NCBI RefSeq assembly: GCF_019097595.1
Contig: NC_080717.1
Span: 10,408,336 to 10,472,335, forward strand
Length of the DNA: 64,000 nt
DNA from: Hemibagrus wyckioides
Lineage: Eukaryota; Chordata; Actinopteri; Siluriformes; Bagridae
Reading direction: 5' to 3'
Shown here: positions 11,802 through 64,000 of the stretch, in pieces
Numbering within the stretch: the first letter of the stretch is position 1
Layout of the letters: each line of letters begins with the position of its first letter
Notes under the pieces: generated by a model
What the model was told of the DNA's origin: nothing
The model's input: the letters and a program-made list of their open reading frames with translations, nothing else
Databases searched by the model: none
Translations under genes and position numbers: made by a program

Positions 11802-14800
11802 TGTTTTTAAGATTTTATAAACATAAAAAATAAACAAAAATATTTAAAAAATCATGTACATATATATTCCTCATTTATTATTGCATCATAATTTGTGTTG
11901 AATATAATGTAATGAAACCTTTGGAATGAATATGCTAGGAGTTACTGAAATAATGAACAAATATCACAGCATGACGACATCTCCAGCATCCAGAAACACC
12001 TGAGACTCCTAATTGTTAAAGTATAAATTCATGGATTAGAAAACATCAATAAAAATAATGCATGTAAGCTTTATTGGTCCTGGTTTGTTTAAAAAAAAAA
12101 AAGGCTTTTTAGCTAACATGCAACATTTCTGTCTCCAACTCCTTAATGAATCCATGCGGAATCCATCAGCTAATGAGTCTGTAAGAGAATATTAGAGTAA
12201 CACAACTGCAGCAGAAGCCAGGTTTAATCAGGATGAGATCGCTCTTTCTGTTGGTGTGTGTTGCCAGGTGTTCATCTGCAGTATATAATTGGTTAACGTA
12301 CAATATGTAGCATAGAACATGAACACTAAAGCAGCATCCTTCTTGTTGTATTGCCTGCGCTGTGCTAAACGTGATTGATTTGGCCAGTTGGACTAATTTT
12401 CCAGCGTTAATATTTACCTCAAGCTATTCATCTTCACCGTAAAATAAGATGCCCGGTCTAATCACACTCAGATTTCCTTCATCGTAGATTCATGTTTGAT
12501 TCTGAGAAGCTTCCATCCAAAATCTGAAGTAGATGAAATATTCAGAGAAAAGCTATGTAAGATATCCAATGTCCTTTTTTTACCACAGTGAGAAGAAAAT
12601 CTATATTTTCAGTTCAGTTTATGACTCACTTGGCTGATGTAACGAATAATTGCATCGTGTCCATGAGTGTAGGCTGTGTTTCTGCGGAGGTGCGCTTTAC
12701 ACCGACCATGCAGGTGCTTGTGTGTGTCTGAGTGTGTGTGTGTGTGTGTGTAGCCGCAGGCCACAGCAGTGTGGGCCGTTGAAACGAAAGGCAGCAGCGA
12801 GGGACCCTCCATCCTGATGGATACATGCGTTTTTAAAGATATGCTTTATGCTTTGCTCTGCTTTTCCCAGCTTCATGCGTCAGGTGTCTGGGTGATTAGG
12901 ACTGTGCTTGGCTTGAGATCATTTTAATTAGTGGGAAAATGTTACATCAAAGGTTCAGGTTTCTGTTTTTTTCCCCCGTCAGCCTCACTGCAATTGACAG
13001 AACTCACTCAGCAAAAGTTCCAGCATGATTCCTTTCTCATATTTTTTGTAGAGGAAACAACAGACAGGAGGGGAGACAGGTGAGAGTCAAAATTAACGAT
13101 TCAGATGCTCTACTCCTTCACAACACTACTGTTTCTGCCTGGTTTAGATGCTTTATTGTGCTGAGCTTCCGGACACACAGCATCAGTGATGTACTCAGCA
13201 AGTACAAGCAGCACTGAGACAAGCATTCATCAAACATTAAGCAGGTGTGTCGTTTGCCTCTGCTGGAAGACAATGAAGATAAAGTATCAAAGAAGATCTA
13301 CTCATTACGTTCATCCTAAAAAAAAAGAGTGGTGGAGGGGGTCATTTTTGAAGCACGCTTTATTTTAGGAATATAAATGATTGAGAATTTAGCACTAGCT
13401 TAAAGGCAGCAGTGGCCTGTTTTCCTATTTCTCACGTTTCAGCTTTTTTTTTATGGGCTGTAACTCAGTGCCACTTTTATTTGGATGCGTGTGGTCAGAA
13501 ATTGTGTGTCCCCTAATCTGCCTTATCAAGTCGAAAAGGATCTCAGGCGGATTTTCAGGAACTTTCTATTTCGTGGTAACCTAGGGCTCTGAAAAAGTCC
13601 TGTGCCATAATCTCCTGTGCCGGGCATCTGGGCTTTATCTCGATGGACTCTATTTACTTTCAGTACAGATTCATGAACAGACTGTTGATTTCAAACAGTG
13701 GCTCCTTCATTCAGGAAGAGCAATTACCAAAGACCCACTTTCATCTTCCTTCATGTCCTTCAAGTATTGCTTTCAAAAATCATTTTTTAGAACCAGACAT
13801 CACATTACATACAGTGAAACTGAACAGAATATATAACAGCACACCATAGCATCAGACTTACTAAAAATACTTTTCTGCAGCATTATATTTACAGGAAATA
13901 ACATACACTTACTCTTTGATACGCTGCCGTTATCTTCTCTTGTATATTTGGTAAAATAAGGCGTTGGATAAGGAAGCTAATCAAATGAGTGGTAGAGCTG
14001 CTTCATTGGTGGTGTAGTTGTCAGGGTGTAGATCAGTATGCGTGTACCGACCCAGGGAAAACGGACAATTTACTCCTTTTGACTTGTGTGTTTAAATAAA
14101 GCCAGCCTCACAGAGACTGGAGTAGGGCAGAGAAGAGCTCAGGAAGACTGGTGACAAGTCGTACCAACTCAAGGTCTTTTAATGAGCAGCCTGAAAGAAG
14201 CATCAGCAGAAGGAAAGAAGATTAGATACAAGTAAATTCAATTATGGCTGAGCCGCCATGGGTGACACTTCAAACTTCATCCTGTTAAGATCCGGTTCAG
14301 AGCGATGAGGCTGGAGCTAATACTGTGTGCTTCCAGCAGCCTGCACGATTTACATGGTGGCGTCATTGACTGTTCTGTAAAAAGGGAATGTTCTTTTGAA
14401 TAATCTTTTTTCTTTTGCATTAGGAAATAGCTTTTACTGATGCAATGAGGCAATACTAGCTTTTTTTTTCTAACACCATATTGAAATGTTCTTATTGTAG
14501 CATCGGCAACGAAGAGGTTTGACCAGGAGAGCATTTCATATTTACAACACATGCACAGGTTTTAGTGCTTTGCCAAAGAATTAACTGCATCAGTATTCAG
14601 CTGGATGGTGAACAATAACATCATATACTGGCTCAAACAAACACACAACACATATCTCACACATCTTCTTTAACAACAAACAATCTAGCAGAACAAAGAC
14701 ATTAAACATCACATTAAAGGGCAGCCACAGGAGCTCATGGGTATGCAAATGAGCACCCGCTTTACCACAGCACAGCAGCGCTACAATATTTTCAGATAGA

Positions 14801-14869
14801 TTAGGTTTGCCATTATTTCTGAATATATTACTCCGAATAAACAGATAATGCGTTTTAAATGGATACATG

Positions 14870-14976
14870 AGGAGAGGAGAGGAGAGGAGAGGAGAGGAGA
14901 GGAGAGGAGAAGAGAAGAGAAGAGAAGAGAAGAGAAGAGAAGAGAAGAGAAGAGAAGAGAAGAGAAGAGAGGAGAG
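14870..14976. repeat. Minisatellite (GGAGA)n to (AGAGA)n
   Basis: Pentamer array: GGAGA units then AGAGA units, with a final GGAGAG. The Ser/Leu-rich frames on the other strand come from this array. Confidence 0.97.
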
Positions 14977-15036
14977 AAGTGCCATAGTGGCATAAAATTA
15001 TTGTAAACATTAAAGAAACTGTAAGAAGGGAAAAGT

Positions 15037-15096
15037 CACACACACACACACACACACACACATGCACACATGCACACACACACACACACACATGCA
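15037..15096. repeat. Microsatellite (CA)n
   Basis: CACA units broken by CATGCA words. Confidence 0.95.
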
Positions 15097-15740
15097 TGCA
15101 CGCAAACCCTCATATGCACATTCAAATGATTTCACAGTTATTGCACTGGGTTATTGTATTGTATATGTTATTGAACTGGTACAGTATATTGCAGATGTAA
15201 TTTCATACTGGTTGCTGCATTGCACATGCGAAATATTGCATAGAAGGTGCAATATTTGTTAGTAACTGTATCTGCCTGTAGCGGTCAGGGTCACTGTGAT
15301 TTAAATATGGCTTGTAGTTTGTTTATATAATGGGAAATATAACCACATTTGTTAAATAGCAATTAAACAAAAATAATAACTGGGTGATTAAAAACTGACC
15401 TGTGAAAAACTCTATGTACGTTAATGAATTTGTGATCACAGAAATAAACACAGAATCAAGCAAACGCCAAGATATTCAGAAGAGATTGCAATTTTTCCAA
15501 ATTACCACAGATTTTCCATATATTTGGCCCAAGACATGGCAAGTGACAGCTATCGTAGAAAGTAAATACATATGTGTCTTCACTGCACCGACTCCTGAGC
15601 TTTCCACAAAACAAAGCAAAAAAAACACCATGAGTTGCATCAGAAATTCTAAAAGAAATCAATCATTTTTGGCCAAAGCAATCACAGTGAACGCAGCAAA
15701 CTCCTGGAGGGACTGATCTCATATCAAATATCAACACAAG

Positions 15741-15811
15741 TGATGTAGCTGAGGTTGAGGAACTGTTAGAACCAGCATTCACAGAACACGCTCACAATGC
15801 TAGCATTTCTG
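15741..15811 (+). repeat. Dispersed repeat family C, fragment
   Basis: TGAGGAACTG, AGCATTCACAG and CACAATGCTAGCATTT occur in the same order at 22745-22813, so both are parts of one repeat family. Confidence 0.55.
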
Positions 15812-16869
15812 TGGGCAAAGTGGTTGATATCATATTTGAATTATTTAAAAAATCACATTTTAATTTTAAGAAATCTTCAATTTAGGTATCAATGCAGATC
15901 TGTATAATTGGAGCAACAAATAAATATACACACAGTACTGTGCTTTTCTCTTTTTATTTGCCTTGATAAAAAATAGATCTAAAATCTGTTTTCTCTAATA
16001 TTCTATAGTAATAATTCTATAAATTCATTTTTATGAATGAACTTTTTGTTGTCGATCTGTTCGTATTGATGTGGATCGGTGAGCTTATGAATCGACAGCG
16101 TTGGCCTGTGGGAATCCAGCACATCATACAGAGAGACATGATGCCAAGTACACTGCTGGCACACTCCAAACTATATTTACAACATTACAGCCGAGAAAGC
16201 TTGAACTGGCACGTCATGAGTAATGTAAACAACAAACAAATGAATAGCTCTCTGTGTTTAGATAGCCTCCTAGCTGACCTCCAGATGAAAGGAAGAGGAC
16301 AGTGGCTCTGCAGCGTGTTACACTCCTTTATCTCCAAAGCTGTCGACACAGCTGCTGGAGCATCAAAGATGATAATGCAGCCGCTCATCAGTTGAAGGGA
16401 CTGATGGGGTAATAGGAAAAGGATTGTATAGTGTATGTGTGTGTGTGTGTTGGGGGGTTAAGTAATGTTGACCCGCTCAAACCGGCACGTGCCAGTCAGT
16501 AAAGTGCAGGGGTTCAGGGTTAAGAATGACAGAGTTCAGGCCGTGACTGCATTAACAAGCAGCCGACACTCCGACACACTCAGCAGCTTTACGGCATTTT
16601 AAAAAGAGACAGGCTCAAAGGAATGATGAGCTCTCAGGAGTGTAATCAGAAACAGCCTTCATCGTCTCGCAGCATCGCCCCAGCATGGGGAATTTATAGA
16701 TCCCGATAAGGAAATCTTGTCGTCGTCTCCTGAATTTATGTGGCCCAGCACATTACATTCGCCGCACTGTCGCACAGCTCAGGCTTGCATAAAGTGGTGA
16801 TTGCAGATGGCAGAGTTTTTGTTAGAGATTGCACCAATGTTAGACAACATATAGAGTAAATAAGGATAT

Positions 16870-17527
16870 AGATATACCTGGACACTTGCCCATTCAGGCA
16901 ATTATCTAATCAGCCAATCAGCAATTCAATGTGTAAACTTAGATACAGACCAAAAGCTTCAGGTTATATTCTTGTTATGGGCTGCGAGACGTGGAACCCC
17001 ATGTTGTGGAGGTGGACGTGGTACTCAATGCTACTGAAGATGGTTGCACATGTGTAGCCTAAAGATACATGGGATTACTGTGAATGGTATGACTTAGAAA
17101 CCATGAAGATGGCTTTGGACTGCAATTGATACAAACAGTTTTGTTGCAGCGGCTTAAGACCACGGTTGCTATGATAGCAATTGCCTCAAACATTTTTGCA
17201 CTCAAGCCTCCATCAGTGAACAGTTGAAAACTCTTACAAAATGAGCTTCATGTCCAAACGTCCTGGTTACATAACTGCACTCTTTGACCATATAGTACAC
17301 CGGAAAATATTTATGATCACACTATCTGGATGATATCAATGTTTATTCCTAATGTCCTCTCAGGAAATTATTTCTTGCTTCCATCACCTCTGCCTTGCTC
17401 ATTGTGGATAAATTGCTAAATTTATACATTTTGAATTTATATCCTGATTTTATATGCTTCTCTAAAGCTGCTTTGTGACAAAGACCATTGTTAAAAGCTC
17501 TATTCAAATAAACTGAATTGAATTGAA
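16870..17527 (+). mobile_element. Relics of one or two transposable elements with LINE-like tail
   Basis: The start (GCAATTATCTAATCAGCCAA) is a common teleost repeat end. The latter part, from CAGCGGCTTAAGACCACGG (about 17148) to AAAGCTGCTTTGTGACAAAG and a (GAATT)-type tail at 17513-17526, resembles the 3' end of an abundant fish non-LTR element. Assignment is from memory, and the clade is uncertain. Confidence 0.45.
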
Positions 17528-20366
17528 GATTTCAGCTGTTCTGCCTTCATTTTCCTAATAAAGTAGCCAATAAGAGTCTATTTTGATCATCTCCTAGATG
17601 GTCTCTGGCCCGAGAGCAGCAGGCTGGTCTTTTATAAATCACTATTCACAAGGACTTTTGGAAACGTGCAGTGACAAATTCTAATTCCAGATCCAGCTCT
17701 AAAATTAATAAGCTTTCTCATTTCATAGTGAGCACAAAAAAATAGACTATTAAGTATTTCAGCACATCTGCTCAGTCCTACCCAGGTTGAAGCAAAAGAG
17801 TGCTTCTGAGTTTCCTTTATAGTTGTTTAACGTCAGGGTTTTAAATCTGGATGAAAACTTTTCTGCTGACTTAGGAAAAGTGAACACAAAGTACATCCAT
17901 TCTACTGTATATTTACCCCAAGCCAGATTTCATCTCTTAATTTCCATAAAAATATGTATTCAGAAGGGGATTGAATCGGTTTAAGAATCTTAAATGAATT
18001 CTGTTGTTCCCATTCATATTGGCCTTGTAGCGCTGCACTGAGATTGTGCTGGTTTTAATCGACTGTTTCAAAATGAAAAGGCTGTTTTGATGATAATCAG
18101 GAGAATGTGGGTTGTGTCCCAAACATGTGGCCTTCTCACATACAGCTCAGGCCTAGCTAAAGATAAGAAATGAAGTCATGTTTTGTATGCTGGTTCACTG
18201 CTTAGCTTTTAGCTAAAATTGAGGTGAACGCTGCCTCACTGCCACAGAAACATTTGAATGTCACCCTGATTCATTTAATGGCGCATCAGAGCATATTAGC
18301 CTATGTGCCTAATTTGTTCTGAGAGACGAATCCTTTCTGACAAGCATGTCTGCTCTTCTCTGTGAGGCATAGTTCAAGTTCAAGGGCTGGAGATTCATTT
18401 GCTGATAAAGGATATGTACAATATCAATGACTGGGGCAGCATTCATATGAGCACACAGCCATTCAGTGTAATTCTTGCCAGAGTTAATTCAATCAAATTA
18501 GAATCTAAATTTAAATCTACTTCATAGTCATATATATATCGTTGAGTAAGAGCTGTTTGTGCTTTCTGGTCTCTCATGTGTCTTATTCATTTTAAAGGAC
18601 AGCAAAAAAGAGAGGCTGTTGAGGAAACTGTTTGATATAAAATTCTAATTGTTGGCAAATTTATGGTGGATGCAAGGAATAAGACATTTTTGGATATGCT
18701 ATTATAAGAAACGAATACACATGTAGTATGTGTTGTGATACAGCTCGAGTCGATTCAATATTATTCCTCACATGAGATATTTGACTGAATGGTAGGAAAG
18801 GATAAACCTAATTCCTGACATTATTCTCGCGGCTCAATAGTCATTAGATTTCCTCATTTTTACATGAAAGCATTAGGCTCAAATAAAAGGTATGTGGTAT
18901 TGATGAAAAAAGAAATGGTGTGAGAAGATTACATTTCTATTGGTTTTCTCATGTGGCTGTTCTTTAGCTTAATTGCAGTAGCAAATTATGATCAGGTCGG
19001 GATATTATGCGAGTGAATGTAAGATTCTTGCTATCTTTCACACATTTGAACATTTTCACGTTTCCCGATGAGCTGGGAGTTCATGACGCACCCTTCCTTT
19101 CAGTCCCGTTTTGCTTCATTTTTTTTCAGATGGGTGGCATATGGGGCATTTGTTCTATCTGGTTGGTGAGCTTTTCTTCCGAAAGGTCATTTCGCAGAGT
19201 GTGAAGCTATGTTGTGATAGCGCCATGCTGCGCCTGAGACAGCAAGGACTGAGCTGCAAGGGACTAAGCAGAAACCTGAAGGAAAGAGAAATCCGTGTGC
19301 TCAGAATAAAGAACTTGCAGACATGACACTTTGCTTTGTCATTGACGTGTCCTTTCAGCCTGGTTGCCATTCACACCGCATTGAAGAATTTTGCATAATT
19401 CCGTATTGACCCATGCGAGCTGTGCACTTAATCATCAACAAAAATTAGCACTCCAATTCTATCTGCATGGACAGCAAAGTGTTATTGGTTCAAATGTGAA
19501 AAATAGCCCTGTTGAATGTAAGCCACATGCACAGATAAATCCCAAGGAAGGTTTGAGTCCTTACATTTTTGGTCTCAGACTGTATGAGTGCCCTCTTTCA
19601 CCGTGTCTGTATTCACTGATTTTTGGATAGCCTCGGGATGGCTCACAAAACCAAATTTCAGATGTACCTAAAATCCTGCAAATTTGTTCTTGCCTTCATC
19701 TGCATCCTCATCCATTTATCATCCAATTATCTCAGCCTTACCTGGAAAAAAAAAATAATCCAATTAATTTAATAAATGCAAGTTGACAAGTAGCTGTTAA
19801 CAAAGGGCTGGTTAGCATTACCCCCCTTTCTCTGTCATAATGAATAATTTAAGCAGTAGAAACCTTCATGCAATGTCTGCAACATTGTAATTAAACTATA
19901 GCTGTAGCTAGGTTGTTTCACTGGTTGGTTCTTGGACCTGAATCCAGTAGCCAGGGCAGGTGTGAAAGATAGAACCCTGATGTTGTAGTATTATTCTGTG
20001 TATTGGGAAATTCGGAAGCAAATAAGGACACATTTGCTATAATAATATAATATTTTCATTTTTTTATAACTCAGTCATAGGCTAAATGAATAGCCAAATA
20101 GTCTATGCCTTATCTTTCTGGGTCAGTTTTCTTTTTCCATCTAATGTATAGATGTAAAATTGTCCTTTTGTAAGGTCTGTGTGATGTTTGTGTGAATTGA
20201 TGCTAAAGTGAAGTCCTTTATTTCCCCATGTGCCTTGTTGTTTTTGGTCCCATTTCTGCCCCATGCAAGCCATTGTTCTATGCATTGATTGTAGTTCATA
20301 GTTAAGCCAAAATCATATGACTACATTTTCCATCACCTGATGATGTCACATGACCCTTTGTACAGA

Positions 20367-20591
20367 TGTCACGATTTGTTTCATGAGCACGAGCGTTTAA
20401 GCATTCACGTCTTGCACCTCATTCATTGTCTAGCTCTTGTCTTACATTGCTATGTTATATTCTCTAGTCCATGAGGTTGCCCCTTTCTACAGTTGTTTCT
20501 TGTTTACAGATTTACAGATTCCGGGTTCTTATCATGTTTCATTATAATAAAAATCTGCACATGCATCTGGCTCCTCTACAAATCCCTGACA
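20367..20591. mobile_element. Possible second LTR-like segment
   Basis: Starts TGTCACGATTTG and ends AATCCCTGACA (TGTCA/TGACA inverted ends), with AATAAAAATCTGCACATGCA before the end, resembling the 3' part of fish LTRs. No target duplication is visible and no internal region is recognised. Confidence 0.3.
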
Positions 20592-21780
20592 ACCTGTTCT
20601 TTTTGCAATTAGTTTGCTTTATTGTATCTTCTGTGTGTCTTTGTACTTTGCGAAGTCTAATCGATTGTGTTGTGCATTTTTGAGATGTGTTTCCTGTTTT
20701 CCATCTTCCATGTTTAGACCCTCACCTGCATTACTGTTTAGGACCATGGATAATCTTATACTGATTCTGACTGCCTGTGATTTAACTCACACTATGGACT
20801 ATGGCTGTGAACGTTGAATTACTTTCCATTAAAATATATGTTGAGTTTCTTAAATAATATCTAATCTAGTATGACTGAATGAACACTCACTGTACTGTGG
20901 GGAAAAATCAAACCCTTGATTTTAGTATTACAATAATGTCTCTCAGCTGACTTTGTAATAGACTCATGTTTTTAATAAATTGTCAAATTTTATACTGTGC
21001 TCTGGTAAAATAGGAAGAGTTGGAGGATCAGGGTCTGGGAACATGTAGCGTGGGTTGGGGTCATTTTTTTTTTTTTTTTGACCCTGCCCCCTTCTGTAGA
21101 TGTGGCCATAATATGTTAATGTAAAACAAGTTCATAGCATGTACACAGTATGTTTTAGAAATTATGCAGTCTATTGCTTTAAGAAAAAATGTATTATTTG
21201 ATTAACATTACTTGATTAGAATTACTCACAATGATCTATTTTTGCATGCACAATGGAAAACACAAAGCTGAGACCAAACTAGACTTTTTCGTCATGCCAG
21301 TATATCACCCCACTATTTATTGCTATTAAATCAGTTGAAAGAATTGGATTTGGCTAGCCAGGAGCAGGTAGCCCAGTTAAACCAATATCTTTATCATCTG
21401 AGTTATGTATGGAAATGTTCTCAAAATTCCTACAATGCCATTTTTTCCTGACATAAAGGGATGCTTTGCCCATCTCACCCTGTGTCCCAAGGCCAGGAAA
21501 TGCCACATGAGTGAAAATGAATTTAGTGTAAAATCTTTATTCTTTACACTATTGACTTTCTCATTTACCTCCAGTTCATGTCGCAACCTTTCAAATATCT
21601 ACATTTGCCATTCTTTGTGATATGTATTTTATGTCAAAGGCCAACCTTCAATGTTGTGATGTTTCTAATATCCAGGCTTTCTGTTTTTAATAAACAAAAT
21701 GTCAGTGTTGCATTTTACATGGCTCCACAGATACACTGTAAAGGGCACATGATCTAACACAATGTTGCTTTCGTCTCAAG

Positions 21781-63581
<41,801 letters not shown>

Positions 63582-64000
63582 GTCAGCCTCAATGTCACCA
63601 AAATCGGGTACCATAGTGCAGAGTAATCGGCAAGGCTGTTATTCCTGAACGGATGCCCCTTAGACATGGCGCAAGCCACGTGATTCATTTCTTTTCTTGC
63701 CTTTTCCTGAAACACGGTCCTGATTCTGATTGTTCAAAATAAGATTAAACTTAGAACCCTGATTTGGCTAATGGAGGAGGAAAAGGACCAGTACGATTTT
63801 GTGCTACTGAGGAGAGCTTTTTGAAAGTAGGGACTGAACTGCGCACTGTATTCGAATAGGCAAAATAGTTTTAGAGTTGTTCCAACTATATTTAACACTA
63901 GTTACAAGTTAGGTCTCATTTGTTTTTATCATCCAACACTATAAGTGTTAAGTGTGTCCATTTATATATGTGTGTGTTTGAGGAACCACACGGGTGAATA
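63582..64000 (+). other. Intron after the flop exon (start)
   Basis: 419 bases of intron with no flip exon, no repeat and no gene recognised. A (GT)-rich word lies near 63968-63978. Confidence 0.8.

Larger units (their letters stand above)
1..21780 (+). other. Intron 3 (3' part) of gria3, repeats and unassigned sequence
   Basis: No exon of gria3 and no other recognisable gene is seen in these 21.8 kb; the open frames are short and lack homology I know. It holds a probable solo LTR (704-1042), a Tc1-like end (2514-2610), two copies of one repeat (5881-6321, 8662-9060), a tRNA-type SINE (11244-11372), a LINE-like tail (17130-17527), microsatellites listed separately, and a possible second LTR (20367-20591). 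Several stretches of balanced composition with TAAT and GATA-like words (about 4240-4640, 7160-7440, 16060-16400) are neither repeat nor coding. The acceptor of exon 4 (tcgtctcaag) closes the interval. Confidence 0.75.

Noticed and set aside
14590..15097. Ser/Leu-rich open frames of 70-131 codons on the minus strand
   Set aside because: They are read-through of the GGAGA/AGAGA pentamer array; composition is repeat-driven.

Overview
The window is vertebrate genomic DNA, most likely from a teleost fish. It holds a large, intron-rich gene on the + strand, AT-rich introns dense in microsatellites, and Tc1-like, LINE and SINE relics of types common in fish. A catfish or other otophysan is plausible from the repeat types, but that is recollection and not proof. 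There is no bacterial, viral or operon-type content. Almost all short open frames in the window are chance frames in introns or repeats.

The only protein-coding gene I can support is part of an AMPA-type glutamate receptor subunit, GluA3 (gria3; a or b paralogue not resolved). Eleven exons are present: 21781-21968, 31656-31709, 32712-32873, 34128-34295, 34505-34609, 36075-36182, 38512-38718, 42194-42567, 46989-47187, 62360-62607 and 63467-63581. All have AG/GT boundaries and compatible phases. I number them 4 to 14 following the usual vertebrate GRIA layout. Together they encode about 643 residues: the second part of the amino-terminal domain, the S1 ligand-binding half, M1, the pore loop, M3, the S2 half and the flop cassette. 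Exons 1-3 lie upstream. The flip exon, M4 and the C-tail lie downstream.

Layout: 1-21780 is intron (intron 3 in this numbering) with scattered repeats, one probable solo LTR, two copies of an unnamed 0.4-kb repeat and some compositionally balanced stretches that may be regulatory. 21781-47187 carries nine exons with introns from 0.2 to 9.7 kb. 47188-62359 is a 15.2-kb intron holding a nearly complete but inactivated Tc1-like transposon (54547-56163) and a truncated LINE (about 58825-60670) on the opposite strand. 62360-63581 holds the last two exons.

The most instructive element is a 61-nt imperfect hairpin at 62604-62664. It spans the exon 13 donor site and matches the known R/G RNA-editing structure of AMPA receptor transcripts: the editable A (62606) faces a C, and the splice donor lies inside the stem. 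It sits directly before the flop exon, so editing and flip/flop splicing can be coupled. I found no sign of an undescribed gene system. The remaining interest lies in unclassified dispersed repeats, weak splice donors and possible conserved noncoding blocks.
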